Assembly: GCA_963070105.1 (NCBI GenBank)
Contig: OY718803.1
Coordinates: forward strand, 2,524,507 to 2,588,506
DNA: 64,000 nt
Reading direction: 5' to 3'
Origin: Litomosoides sigmodontis
Taxonomy: Eukaryota; Nematoda; Chromadorea; Rhabditida; Onchocercidae
Positions 50,361-64,000 of the stretch are shown here, piece by piece (positions within the stretch are counted from its first letter, which is position 1; every line of letters begins with the position of its first letter). The position numbers and the translations under genes were made by a program. The notes beneath the pieces were generated by a model. The model saw nothing but the letters and a program-made list of their open reading frames with translations. It was not told where the DNA came from and did not search any database.

Positions 50361-53300
50361 GGCGTATAACCTCTTGCATTTTACCTCGCCAAAAATGGTA
50401 CTTCATTTACGCAAATAAAATCCTTACAACGACCATATATTTATGGCAAATTGACTTTTATCATCTAATCGAAGAGCCTTAGACAGGTAATATTCATCCA
50501 TTCTCCGCTCTTCTAACTAACCTACGTATTTCACCTGCTTATATGCATAATTCCATCCTAATTAATAGCCTAAAATATCTACCATATTTACATCTATTGT
50601 TTCCCTCCCTCCCTCTCTCTCTCTCTCTCCCTCTCTCTCTCTTCTCTGTTTGTTTATTTGCCTGTGCGCAGAAATCAGGTTGTCAAATTTTTTTCTCCCA
50701 TTTTTTCATGACGAAGAAGTAGACGGATAAGCCGGATATGAACAATCAAAAAGCATAATCCGTTGCATTCATCAATCACACAAGTGCGAAGATTGAATAA
50801 ATTCAATTGAATTCTGAGAGTTAAAATTGAAATTATAGCAAAATTTGCAATGAAATGGTGAAAATTTTGGCAGAATTTTAAATTTAAAAAATTTTTTTCA
50901 GTAAAATTTGAAAATGTACCATGTGAATATAGGTCACCCTGCGGTACCACGCAAAGGTCATCCCTTGTTGACGTCTTACTACGTCGTATTGGCCTGTAAC
51001 CACCAAATCGTAACTGCTTCATTCTCCTCTCCTTGCTACGCCGATTTTGAAACCATACCTGAAATGAAACATGAAATATTTTCAAATTTTGCAATTTTTT
51101 AATTTTTTTTAACAATTTAATAAATCACTATTTTGTTAGGCTATTAGGTGCAATTTATGGGTGCGCAAAAAACAATGAGCACAAACAATGAAAATCGTTT
51201 GACGAGTGCTTCTGTTTCAACTTTCCTTTACTGTAAAAAATTTTCATTAATTTTTACGAAATTTCCTTTCCTACAAATTTTATCCCTCATCCATAACTTC
51301 TTACAGTTTTCCAACTAACTAATTAACAAAATTTTCAGTCCATTGCTAATTGATTTATTTCTTTGTTAAAACATTTATATAAATGAATTTATCAATCTAA
51401 TAAAGATTGAATTCATCAGTTCATAGCGAAAATGTTAATATAATAATTTCAATTGCTAATTAAATCATTTCATTTTTAACAGTTTCAAGTAATTTTTGAA
51501 CTATTATTTCATTCCTAAACTATTTCATACTTTACTCTATCAATATGAGTATGTAATTTCATTCAATCCGTTTCTTTCTCTTTCCTTTGTTTGTAATTTT
51601 CTGCAAATTTCATTTTTACCTCTTTATTTTCAAGTTTGAATTTGCTGCATAGCTATTTAATTAGAATTTCAAGCTTTAATAGCTTAAAAGTTTCGACTTT
51701 TTGCTAACTTGAACTTCCGTGTCAACAAGCTATCATGCACATATATTTTTAATTAGCTCAATTAGTTAATTATTTTATTTTTATGGGAAAAAATCGTATT
51801 ATACTTTGTTATTTCATCTGTCCCTCAAAAATCAATCCATTCATCATATTCAATTTTATTTTGTATAAGAAGCAAACACGTATATATATATGTGTGTGTG
51901 TGTGTGCGCGTGTGTGTGTGTGTGTGTGTTTATGTGATGATTACGGTAGTGTTGCTGACGGTTGATAATGTCCCAGGAGAGGCAGGTGTCAATGCAAGGA
52001 AGGCCTGGAAAGGAGGAGAGGAGTGATGGCAAGGCAAAGGGAATGAACTCAACGATACTCCATCTTTCAGTCCTATTTTAGTTAAATAATGAGAATTGGG
52101 TTTGAAGTGTAATGTAAGGCCTAGGAACTCATTTATAGGAAGGATGATGAAATTTGAAGGAACAGAGAGCAAGATAAGATAGGCAGACAAAGGGAGACAG
52201 GAAAAGGTAAGTGTGTGTGCGTGAGAGAGAGAGAAAGAAAAAGACAATGAAATTTGATGAAATTGAAGAAATACGAATGTGATGAGATACCACGTATCAC
52301 AATTCTTTACAAAGATTAACACAAGACAAAGTGTGTGTGTGTGTGTGTGTCTACGTCTGTCTAATACTTGGCTTGGGTTTATTTAGGATTGGCCAAGAGT
52401 GGCATAGATTAGGCAAATGACATAAATTGGTTAGGCTCGGAAATGAACCGTGTAATTTTATAGCTTAAACTCTTTCCTCCTCCTAAAATGTATTAAGCTA
52501 TCATCACTTCATGGTGAATATTGTGTTTTTTAGGAGAGAGAGAGAGGGTTCCTTTCTTATATTTTATTTTTTTTTTCTTTTCACCTTTTCTCTCCTTTTT
52601 TTCTTCACATCTCCTCCCCCTCTCTCTCTCTCTCTCGCTTTTGCTTTCGTTTTTGTTTTTTTCGTTTTGAAGTTTATCTTACTAGAATAATATGAATTGA
52701 TAATAGCAGTGAAAAAAAAATCCAATTAATTGTCGCACACACTGAAAAGTTTTGTTTCTAATTTTAAACAGAGAAAGGAAGAGAGAAGTAGAATGAGAAA
52801 AATAATCCAAAGAAGAAAATGAAAGAATGGAATGGAATTATAAAAAAAATAATGCCATAATACAAAAATTATTTTCTTGCAAACTTATATATAGCATGAT
52901 AATTTATCTTATTTCAAGTATTATGTGAAATTTTACGATCAATTCATTTGTTACGTTAAATTACAACTTTTATTAAATTATTTAAATTATCTAACCTTAA
53001 ATTAAATTATCCTTAAATTATTCTTTCTTTTTTCTACTTCACACATTCATTCACATTCGCCGGCTTTTCCGCTTTTTTTTCCAATTCTTGTCTGAGAGAA
53101 GAATTGAGTTGCAAAGTTCAATAAAAAATTTTAATTGTAATTCAAAAAATTTGCATTTGAAAATGTTACACAACGGTAGCTAGCAATTTCTGAGCAATTG
53201 CGTAATTCAACAAAACACTCGATTAGTTCACTTTTGGCAAAACTTTGTCAAATTATTGGCATAAAAAAAAATGAGAGAGAAAAATGAAGCGAATTAATGA

Positions 53301-56300
53301 TGAAGTGAAATGATAGGGCAAGGAAACAAAAAAAAAAACACACACACACACACACTGATAGTTCTCTTTTAGATTATCAAAATTTTCCAGCAGATAATCT
53401 GATTTAAATTATGAATGAAATATTCCGGCTACAGTAATTTGTTGTTCGATACAGTATTTTGAATTAAATACAGCCGATTAATTAAATTAAATGTATGAAA
53501 AATTTTTGACGTTTTACGTAGAGTGATGTAAGGTGTTACACAGTATGCATCTCTTGAAGCGATAGTCAATTAAATGTCTCAAAAATTCCAAATACAATGA
53601 TGCAGAAGGGCATATTTCAGATACGATACTGCAAATTTTACAGCTACAGTACCTAGTTCCAAATACAGTAGTCATTCATGCACTTTTGTATTTTGCAAAA
53701 ATTAAATAAAACAAAGTGAAAGTAGAGAGCAAAACCTGTATTACTCTCATATTAAGACCGGTTTCTTGTGCTAATTGCTCCCTGACATGCCGTGTTGGCT
53801 TTGGTGTTGAGGCAAATGCCGCTTTCAAAGTATCCAGCTATAAATTGAAATTAAAGTAAAACAAATAGAGCAGTAAAATGAACAATTAACAATTACAGTA
53901 AATTTTTAGCATTTTGAGCGAAAAAAAATTCACTACTTCATTTTGACTAATTAAAAAGTAAAATTTTTTGCATAATTTGAATATCTCACAAATTTATAAA
54001 AACATTTTTAGCACTTCAGCAGTAATACATTCACTTAAAATAATTTAAGACTTATTAGATAAATAGTTCAATATTTTCCACGTATCACTCATATTCATAA
54101 CTTCAATGAAGCGGACTTAGTTCGAAGCGGAATGATCAAACAGTTAGCATCGTAGCACAAAATACCTGTTTAGCTTTAATTGTGGTTCGTGGCCCTCTAC
54201 GTTTTGCTGACGCTGAAATATCATCCATCTTATTGGCTAGCAACGACTCACCATTACCCATTTCTTGCGGCTCCATTGAATTTGTTTCATCTGCAACTTT
54301 CGAAAAGTAACTGCTAATTTGGGAAGCATCGGTAAACAAAAAAAAAATGTGACAATAGCTGTGCTTGTAATTAAATTACATGCTAATTAACACAAATTTA
54401 TCGCTGTCATAAGTGAGCTCTCAATTAACTTGTCAAAATTTGCATATAAAATCCTCAAATAAATTAGTGAAACGAAGAAATGTATTGTTATTATTTTTTT
54501 TTTTAATATACCAATATCATCGCTTGCACCATCACAATCATCATCGATATCCTCAGAGCCACATTCCGAACTACCACCACCGGAGAATAAATCTGCAAAA
54601 CTGTCATATAGTTTATGCAAATTTTTTGACTTCTATTAAACTAATCAATATCAATGCCGTTTAATTCTACTTCTATTACATCACAGATGATAAGTAAATC
54701 GATAAAAATGACAGCAATCATGTTGATTATCATATAATTTGCAAATGCTTCCAGCTTCTTATAGGATGATAATACGCTAAATTGATGTAATTAATTTTGG
54801 TGCAGTTGATATGCAAGATGGGATTAGTAGAAGTATTAGGAAATGATAATTAAAACATTCTAAAATTAAAATTTTAGATCCTAAAATTAACGTTTGCTGC
54901 GGCTAGTTGCAAAATTTTTCCCTTGCAGTTTAGTTTTCATATCAAATTAGCTATTTTTTTTACATCAGATTAATTAGTTTGAAAATGCCACCTTTCTTCT
55001 TTAAGTTTTCCGCATCATTTTTTACTTCGTTTTTGAAACTTATCCACAGGTAGTACTCAGATACTCATGTATTAAGATATTCAATCGATATTGAAACTTT
55101 TTTTTTCTTTCATTTCAAAATGATTTCACACTTATCAATCATTTACGTTCATTCACATTTGTTGAAATATAACATCTCAAATTCCGATATTTTGATATTC
55201 GGTTTTGCAATTTCCTCTTTGTGAGTCATCCCAAAATGATTCGAAAGTATTCAACCTACTCTCCAAATTTCCCTCAGTGTTAAACAATTTTAATCGATAC
55301 TCCAATATTCTGTTATTCACATCTTCAACTCTCCCCTCTCCTCCTCTACATCCCTTCCTTTCCCTGTCTCTCCTCTCCTTCCATCTCTTCAACAATTTTA
55401 AACGGTTGCAAAAATTAAAAAGAAAAAAGGAAAAGAAAATAATAGCAACAATAATAATTATATTCATCGGAAAAACAAACAAAATTTAAAAAGTAAAAGA
55501 TTTAAAATCAAAAATTTGCTCAAACAAAAATTTCCTTTACAACTTCCACAATTTCATCCCTCTTTCTTCTTTTCGTTCTGTTGTTGTTTTTGCTAATTGA
55601 TATTTGGATTTGAATTGAAATAAATGATTTGCCCTTGAGAAACAGAGAGAGACAGAGAGGAAAAGAAAGAGAAAGAGAAAGAGAAAGAGAGAGAGAGAGA
55701 AATTGAAGGGAAAAATTAGAATTGATGATAGTTTAGCGGTGTCCAGTCAGTCCTCGGACGAATCGGCGATGCGTTTTGTATTCATTCTCAACACAAAACC
55801 AATCCGTTCGTCCATTTTAACGCAAATCATTGATTGTGCGGAAAAAAGAAAACAAAAACATGACGGAGTCATTTCTCTTTTAAGTGCCTTTTTTTCACTT
55901 CTTCCTTTGACAAATGCGATCCTCTCGTAGGCGCGCACTCTTTCATTCCTTTACGATTGCACTGTGAGGACATGGCAGCAGCGCCGCTGGTCACTTCTTG
56001 ACAGACAGATAGGAATAAAAAAAAAACCGATTGAATTAAATAACAAAATGCATGTGCTAGTTGCACCAATTACGAACACGTAAGTAATAGAAGCAATGAA
56101 AGAAAGCAACGAAGAGCAACGGTCAATAATAGTGCTAAAAATAAACTGAAATAGTACTAATAGAAATGAAATTGCGATGTATGGAAGTATGAGAGATTTC
56201 AAAAAGCTAATTTTCATTTTATTTTTATAGTACCAAAAGTGTAGAAATGAAATTGCGATGTATGGGAGTGTGAGAGATTTGAAAAAGCTAACTTTCATTT

Positions 56301-59300
56301 TATATTCATTCACTTTTTTTTTACCACGAAGAAAATGGACTGAAAAATTTTCCGCTACACATAATTTCATTTCAAATGAGAGTTAGAACTTGTTCATTAT
56401 TTTTTTAGCCTCTGAAAACTTCCTCATTTGCTTGCCGTTTTTTTGCGTAAAATTTGTATATTTCATTTTATAAAATAAAAATTTTTTAATATAATAAATT
56501 AATAAACATGTATCGTATGTTGTTATTATTATTTCGCTTTGTTGCTTTTTTTTCCTCCAACTTTCTCTCTTCCCTTTTGTTTCGTTGTATTTTGAAAGAA
56601 ATTTTGAAATTAAAAACAATTAAAATGTTGAAATTTTGTTTTGCAAAAAATTTCTAGGAATTTTTTTTAGAACTTTCTTCCTTTTTTTTCCCATTTCACT
56701 TAATTTATAATTTGCACGCACGCACCGTATGAGTGAGTGAGGATAGATGGAACGTCGAGTGAAGCAGCTGCTGCTTCATCCTGCTGTTGTCATAAACAAG
56801 GAAATTGACGAGGAAGCCATTTGAAAGGGAAGGAGACGGTAATTGAATCAAGCTAATCAGGAAGCGCTGAGGTCAAAGGGTATGCAGATGGTTACGGATA
56901 AATACACACACACACTTGGATATGTATAGACGAGTACCATCGTTAAAATTAAATTTAAATTGTCAATAAAAATAATACGGTAGCGAGTTTATGATCGATT
57001 TTATTGGGAAAATTTGCGAAAACTTTCTTCATGAATTAACAGAAGAAAAAATTTAATGAGAGTGAGAAATTTAGTCTGATTATTGCTAGCATGATAATAT
57101 TAGCAATGGTATTAGCATGAGCAATTGTACGACAATGAATATTAAATTAGGCATGGGATAAGGGATGATAATTTCATTTATATTTTTTCTCACATTTATT
57201 TCAACTTTAGTAGGTTAGTAATAACAATTTAAGAAGAAAAAAACGACAAATGTTCCTTTCATATATATTACAATAATTAATATGCTAGGCAAAAATTATT
57301 TAATTTAAACTTTTCAAAATGCATTTTTCATAATTTGCAATGCGAATGAAATAGAAAGAAAAGGTAAAAATAAAATAACAAGCTGCTCATCCGTAAGGAA
57401 ATTGATCCAATTCAAACTAGCAGAAGTATTGGCTAAAAAATTTAATTAAATTATGAACAAAAATTTCTCTCATCATTTTTCAACAGTGTTTTATAGCACT
57501 TGTTAATCTCTCTCGTCCTACCAATTGAAAAACGATTTATTCATTTCCAATTTTTATTTCTACCTTTTTCCAACAAATTGTTTACGTTCATTGGCTTCTT
57601 TCATTCCTTTGAATATTAAATTAAACTAAGAATATACGCTTATGAAATTATTCAAAGTTTTTTGTGCAACATTATTTATTCATTTTTAATTCGATTCAAC
57701 AATGGCTGTTTTCACATGCTATTTTAGCTTATTACTTATTTTTAAAATTACTTTTAGAAAAAATTTGAATAAACATAAATTGATAATACGAAATTATAAA
57801 TACTTATATGTCTGCATATATATGACATCGTGCTATACAACAAAAAATTAAATCCTCTCTTCCCGTCCTCATTTCAACCTCAATTAAATGGTAAATTTGA
57901 CAAGCAGTTGCACACACACCCACACACACCCACCCACACACACACACATACACACACACACATACACACACAAACAGACAGACAGACGCAGGTACAGATC
58001 TAGATATCTGTATAGATATATTTCTAGGAAGTTATTATGCAAGGGAATGATGGAAGTACGACACTGACAACACATGATCGTCTTCCGTCCTACAGTAATC
58101 TCCCGCTGTGATTTGCTGAAAAGAAAAAAAAATGATGCAAAAAAAGAGATGAAACGAGAAAATTCCTTTCCTGCCATTTCATCCATCCGTCTCATCAACT
58201 ATTTCAATGATTAATCAAAAAAAAAATGTTTCTTTTATAATTTTATTGAAATAAAAATTATTTTAAAAATTCATTTTTGTCATAAAAAATAAAATTTTTT
58301 AAATAAAACAAGAAAATAATTTTTTTTCCTTCTCAAACAAAAAAAAATAATGCAAAAATTAAAATATTATATCAAAATCTATCACTTAGTAATTTTGCTT
58401 TTTTTTCAGCTAATCAATTTTTTATTCCATTTGAAATATTTATTCATTTTTTTCTTTTTTCTTCATGAACAGCCAATGTATTATTTGTGTCATTTTCAAA
58501 TTTACACTTTTTGAAGTAAAATAAAAAAAGTAGTAAATTGAAAGGCAAAAAGCTTTAAATAAATTGAATTTAAAAAATTATGAAAGGATTCTTTTTTTTT
58601 TAAAAAAATTTTCGTTCTTTTGCTTTACATAATATTTTTTTTTTGTATTTCGAAAGGAAATATTGAACTGATTTGGCTAACATTTAAATTTGGTTTTCTT
58701 TGCATTAACCTATCTTTTTTTTAATAATTTATTTATAAGGCAAAAAAAAAGCAGAAAAATGAAATTTTCATAAGAGTTAGAGAAAGAAGCCATGAAAAAC
58801 AGTGCGCGAAAGATGGAAGGGAAGGATGAGAAACGAAAAATCATGCATGCATCGTCTCCTTCCTTCCTCACTCACATTTATCAGCGCACTTCCCACCCGC
58901 AACACATCCCTTCTTCGCTCTGCAAAACTTTTTTCCTTTTTTCAAATAAATGCAAAATAAAAAGGATTTTCAAGTAATCCGTCGTTTGTGAAATTAAAAA
59001 ATAAACTTACAAAAATTTAAATTTGAAATTTTACATATGATGTTATGCACAAATGATTGTTTCGAAGGAGAGAAGTGGAAGAAATGCAAGTAATCATTAA
59101 TATAAACTTTCATTACAAACAAAAAAAGAAAACGTTGAATTTCAAAAGGAAGGACAAAATTTTTGTTTTACTTTTATTAAAATATTTATTTAAAGTCAAA
59201 ATTGAAAAAAAAAATTTTGAGAAATAAGGCGAAAATTATTGAATTGAAAGAAACGGGCGATGGAAAAATACGGCATTGAGTGAATATGATTTTTCTTTTA

Positions 59301-62300
59301 ATTTCAACTTGTTTATATGCTTTTCTTTTTTTTCCTTTTTTAAAAAAAAAAATAAGTTTTAAAATGCCATAATTAATTTACAATTGCTTTTATTTTTTTC
59401 TCGCTTTCTTTCTTCTCTTTTAATATTATTCTTTTTAAATTTTGACTTTATCTTAAGATCTGTAAATTAAACACACACACACACACAAACACAGTTGGAA
59501 TATGGAAAATTCATAATTTGGAAATCCGGAAAAAGAGGCGGAAGGGTTGGAGTGTAAATAATTTCATCATTTTCCTATCCCGGAAATTTATTTCGGCTCC
59601 GAGTGAAAATAAATGTGAAAACAAACGAAAGCATCTGATGATGATAGTATGCGCGCATCCGGCTAAGCGTCTTCCTCCAATGCATCATACACTCCTTTTA
59701 TGCAAATATATGAAATCCCAAAAAAGGGAGGAAAAAAAGCGGCTTTTTCAAAGTAGTACGTCTTAAAGCTTACTTAATTTGCATATATTGAATTTGCTTA
59801 AAAATGCTTTCAAAAAAGAAAGAAGAGCAAAAGCGCATAAAAACGAGGCAAAAAAAAATGGTGAAAAGTCTAGGTTTTTTTTTTAATTTTTGTAAATTTA
59901 ATAGCATATTGTAGATTTTCGAATATTCATTGCCGATATGTTTATACACGTTCATATAATTGTTCAATTCCCTCACTCCATAATTTCAATTAATTTACTT
60001 CTCTTAGTTACTGCTAAAATTACATCACTCTTGCAACCAATAACAGAGGAATTTGTGACAAAATAAATTCTTAAAAGTAAATTTTAAATTTGTTATTACT
60101 TTCTTATTGATTTCTCATTTCTTTTGTAATTACAATAAATTGCCTAATGCTAGAAAAATATTCAAATAGAAGTTGAAATGAGAAGAAAAAATGTTTCAGC
60201 AACGGAGTATTATTTGAAAAGGAAAAGCAGCAAAGGCGTGTGTTTAGCAAGTAAAAAAAATAGTCAGCAATTAATTAACAAATAAAAAAGAAAAGAATTT
60301 CTGTTTAGTTATGAAAAAAATTAAAAATACTAAAATTTTAATTATACTAATTATATCCACTGACTGTCTGGTACTGTTTCACTATTATTTACACTATTTC
60401 ATATCATGCTCCATGCTGTACTATTTTTACCATACTATGCTATACTATACTGCACTATTTTATTCGATCACAAATTCTTTACATTGTGACACTGCACCAT
60501 TTATACTATACTATACTACTATTTATACTATACTATTGCTTTTCCTTTTCAAATAATACTACTTACACTGCACCATTATTTATACTATACCATTTATACT
60601 GTACTATTTACACTTTGTAACGTAATGTTATCTATGCTGTACTGTACTATACTACGCTGCACTAATTTATGCTATACTGTATTATACTATACTACATTGT
60701 ATTTCTACTGTTACTTATAATTTTGCACCCATCCGAATTCATCCTTTTTCGCTTTCTTTAGTGCGAAACGTTTAATATAAAGTTGAAAGGAAAGGATAAC
60801 AACGAAAATATTAATCGATCCAAAGTACAATTACTTTATTCGACCATATCAGTAGCCAATAAAATTTGATGTGTTTTTCGAGAATGTATTCCATCTAGCA
60901 GGTGGCTTAGTGGTGAGATTTATTGCTGATTGTAATTGGTAAGGTAATTTGAACGGTAATTCAAGTAAAAGGCTGATTAGAGAGAGGAAGAGAGGGAGAG
61001 AGGAGAAAAAAAAAAGGATAATTTCAATCGTACTTCTAAGTGGCTATTATTGTTTTTGTTTTGTAAATTTTTATTTTACTTCGTTTTTCATTCCCTCGCA
61101 CTTTCTCTCCCTCTTTCGTCACACTTCCTTCGCATTTTTTCCCTCTCAATTATGAAAAATGATTGATCAGTTTTATGCAAAATGAATCCTTTTTTTCTCT
61201 AACAAATATAGCAATGTTATTTTTTAACCAAATGATTACATAAATTACATTTTATAAGGTAAAATTAAAGAATAAAGAATTTTACTTTTGTTTTTTTAAA
61301 ATGTTTTTCCAAATTTGCAGGAAAAAAAATCTCTTTGAATAAATGATGTAACATTGTAGGATAAGTTGTAAGCAAAAATTAAATGGTAAAGCCCTTTAAT
61401 TTTATAAAAAATTTTGAAGTGAAATTTTTTGTACGAAAGAAGTAAAAATTTCTAGATAACGTTTATTGCAAATTAGTGGAAAAATAAAATGGAAGAGAGA
61501 GAGAGAGAGAGAGGGAAGAATGCGAAACGTTGAATAGCGCATGCCACTTTGAATAGAATAAAGCTTTTAACATCAAAAATGTTTGGGTGATTTATTAGCT
61601 TTATTGAATTTGTGTGTGCTTGTTGGTTCTCACAGATGATAATTTAAATGATAAGAGAATTAAAAGAAAAATATGAAGTAATTATTTGCTTGCGATAAAT
61701 ATGAAATATTATCATTTTTGTTAAAGCCATCAACCCTTTGGAAAAGAGCAAGCGAAGGAAAAGACAAATAGGAAATGAAAGACGAAAACTTAAATTAACT
61801 AAATTGAAGTAACCAGCGGACGAAAATACTTTTCATCGTCTAACAAATCCGATTATACGTATTTTATTGAACGCTCTAGTAATGTTTGAGGGATACGGTA
61901 GAATTTCGTTTTTTGGAAAGTTTAAAGCAATCATCGAATAGCATCGTAATTACTGTACGTTTGAATTGACCATTTTTCTCAGGCTAAACTGTTTTTTATA
62001 TTTTGAAAATTATTTGCATGCTATTAGTAACTTGTTATAATTTTACACTATTTCATGCAAATATAAGCACTCATTTTTTGCTAAAATAAATGACTTATAT
62101 TTCAATAAATTTTTGCAAAATGTCACTCTTAAAATTTTAAAAAGTGACTGCTTGATTGATAATGTAAGTTCAAAAAAAACCAAAATAACATGAACATAAT
62201 GTTTATTTGTGCAGTATACCATTTGAACTGTTTTTTTTTCTTGCATTTTGCATTGCTGGCGGATAGATGAAAGGGCAGTTTGTTGTGAAATTCTTAATGA

Positions 62301-63435
62301 AATGAGAAGTGAAGTGAAGTGAGTAGGTAAGTGGGTGGATATTATTAGAATAAGCTAAAACAAGAAAAAGATTGTTTGTGTCGGTGAATAACAAGCAATT
62401 CAGAAATGCAATCACTGATGGCAGAGACGATCTTGTGAAATTGAAATGCAACGAATATAAATGAATGAATGAATGAGTGACTGGATGAATGAACGAATGA
62501 ATGAATGGATTAGAGCTCAGTATAGTTAACCCACTTCATACCACTTGTAGTAATCTGATTAAGTTTAAAGTACTGGAAATGGAAAATTGCACAAGTACGA
62601 ATGAATTGCCTGAAATGATAAGTACAAAATTTCATCACCGGAAGGATTGATCCAACACACTCATCTTTTCTCATCAAATATACACCGGAAATAATAGAAA
62701 ATGCAGTTTTGGTAAATTTAAATGCAAAGTGTCTAAAATTTCAAACATTTCAAAATTTTAAATTAATAAAAGGAAATGAAAACGAAATGCAATTATCGTT
62801 TGAGAACGAAGAGGAAAGAGCAATTTACAGTACGAAATGAAAATCTCTATTGTTGTTGCTACTGTTGTCATTGTTGGTGTTTTTTTTTTGTTCAATTTTT
62901 AGTAGCTAAGTACTTGATGAATGATTGTTGTAAATGAGAATTTAAACTTCGTGCTTTTCAAATTTCTGGCCAATTAGTTCGTGTTTAACTTAACTAAGCC
63001 AAATTACACTAATGTCTCATCCGTTTTTTTCGAATTTTCTTCGGTAAATTAGCAAAATTTACATTTATACATTTGTTGAAGTCTTCAATTGCATAGAAAA
63101 AAAGGAATAACCGATATCAAATGCAATGTTCTATTTCGTATTTTATTTGCATATTTTGGTTTGATTTAATTAAGACTAAACTATGAAATTAAATGAATTC
63201 ACGGTTGGCGTGGACGAAAACTGTTATAATATCCTATAAGTATTATAAATAAAAATAACCTGTCATTTCCTTTTTTTGATATTTTTTTTAATTTTACATT
63301 CTTCATTTCCTTTTTTTTTACTAATTTTAATTTAACAAAAAAAAGAAAATTTTTACAAAAAAATGTGGTAAGCTCACCGGGATTAGTAAGGTAATCATGC
63401 TTGCAAACGAATCGATTCCCATTCAATATGTATAA
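47017..63435 (-). CDS. lin-11: LIM-homeodomain transcription factor lin-11 (LHX1/5 type), 3' part
   Basis: Eight exons in the window, 5' to 3': 63435-63378, 54592-54512, 54290-54166, 53837-53736, 51058-50938, 49429-49268, 48853-48786, 47088-47017. All junction phases agree. The first ends LIM domain 2 ([16 protein letters not shown], with the last CxxD zinc pair). Next is an acidic Gly/Ser/Asp linker. The homeodomain spans three exons, from [13 protein letters not shown] through [20 protein letters not shown] and GLNMRVIQ to [26 protein letters not shown] follows, then a Ser/Pro-rich tail ending in Gly-Trp before the stop, like the terminal Trp of LHX1. LIN-11 specifies vulval and neuronal fates in C. 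elegans. LIM1 and most of LIM2 lie beyond base 64000. The intron after the LIM2 exon is 8.8 kb, far longer than any other here. Confidence 0.92.
48846..48908. repeat. 35-bp tandem duplication carrying a 3' splice site
   Basis: Two near-identical copies start at 48846 and 48881. On the minus strand each ends TTTCATTTCATT(T/C)TAG, so the acceptor of a lin-11 exon exists twice, 35 nt apart. Confidence 0.85.
50329..50645. repeat. Two (CT)n tracts in a lin-11 intron
   Basis: (CT)n at 50329-50354 and a CCCT/CT-rich tract at 50602-50645, in the intron downstream of the last homeodomain exon. Confidence 0.9.
51881..51930. repeat. (TA)n-(TG)n microsatellite
   Basis: Short TA run followed by about 19 TG units with one CGCG interruption, in a lin-11 intron. 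A further (GT)10 lies at 52331-52350. Confidence 0.9.
56161..56304. repeat. 81-bp-period tandem duplication
   Basis: TAGAAATGAAATTGCGATGT starts at 56161 and again at 56242. Each copy continues through GAGAGATTT and AAAAGCTAA to TTTCATTTTAT. About 63 bp per copy is conserved. Inside the long lin-11 intron. Confidence 0.85.
57911..57988. repeat. (CA)n/(CAGA)n compound microsatellite
   Basis: CACACACC and CACA blocks followed by a short CAGA run, in the long lin-11 intron. A smaller CA tract lies near 59472-59490. Confidence 0.9.
60397..60715. repeat. Degenerate TACTATACT-rich block
   Basis: About 320 bp dominated by imperfect TACTA/ACTATACT and CTGCAC(T/C)A words, with no exact period. It looks like a decayed short tandem array in the long lin-11 intron. 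Confidence 0.7.

Positions 63436-64000
<565 letters not shown>

Larger units (their letters stand above)
54593..63377. other. lin-11: 8.8-kb lin-11 intron
   Basis: Single modelled intron between the end of LIM2 and the acidic linker, phase 1 on both sides. It contains CA-rich tracts (57911-57988), the 81-bp duplication at 56161, and the TACTA-rich block at 60397. No other exon was recognised, though a small in-phase exon cannot be excluded. A plausible home for cis-regulatory elements, which is inference. Confidence 0.6.

Overview
This is nuclear DNA of a nematode, most likely a filarial (Onchocercidae-type) worm. The sequence is AT-rich and the genes are split into many short exons. Starts sit just behind strong TTTTAG or TTTTGCAG acceptors, as expected for spliced-leader trans-splicing. 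Every recognisable gene is a conserved animal gene, and one (lin-11) is of the nematode LIM-homeodomain type. The clade call is inference. No bacterial, viral, transposon or CRISPR features were found. Exon models were built by hand from splice signals, reading phase and remembered family conservation.

Layout, left to right: SLC25A42-like mitochondrial CoA carrier (minus, 3' end cut by the window); DNAJB9/ERdj4 ER J-protein (plus); cereblon CRBN (minus); NUDT21/CFIm25 (plus); RNA polymerase I second subunit rpoa-2 (plus, 20 exons); heparan sulfate 2-O-sulfotransferase hst-2 (minus); a probably secreted cysteine-synthase-like PLP enzyme (plus); an unrecognised low-complexity protein with an N-terminal membrane anchor (minus); DNAJC8 spliceosomal J-protein (minus); dCMP deaminase DCTD (minus); and the 3' part of lin-11 (minus, 47,017 to 63,435), whose LIM-domain exons mostly lie beyond the right edge.

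The genes are mostly housekeeping: RNA 3'-end processing, splicing, rRNA synthesis, nucleotide supply, ER quality control and matrix sulfation. They do not form one pathway. NUDT21 and rpoa-2 run in tandem about 1 kb apart. DCTD, DNAJC8 and the unknown gene form a minus-strand run with gaps of 0.7 to 0.9 kb. Either set could be polycistronic, but this is unproven. I did not find an obviously new multi-gene system.

The points most worth a second look are: an unusually high share of GC-AG introns (4 of about 77 modelled); a non-AG acceptor exactly at the phosphate loop of the PLP enzyme; a nematode cereblon that keeps the tri-tryptophan pocket but has Ile at the position of human Val388; a dense cluster of ACGT motifs upstream of dCMP deaminase; and a 35-bp duplication that copied a lin-11 3' splice site. 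From 44.5 kb rightward the sequence is mainly long lin-11 introns and simple repeats.
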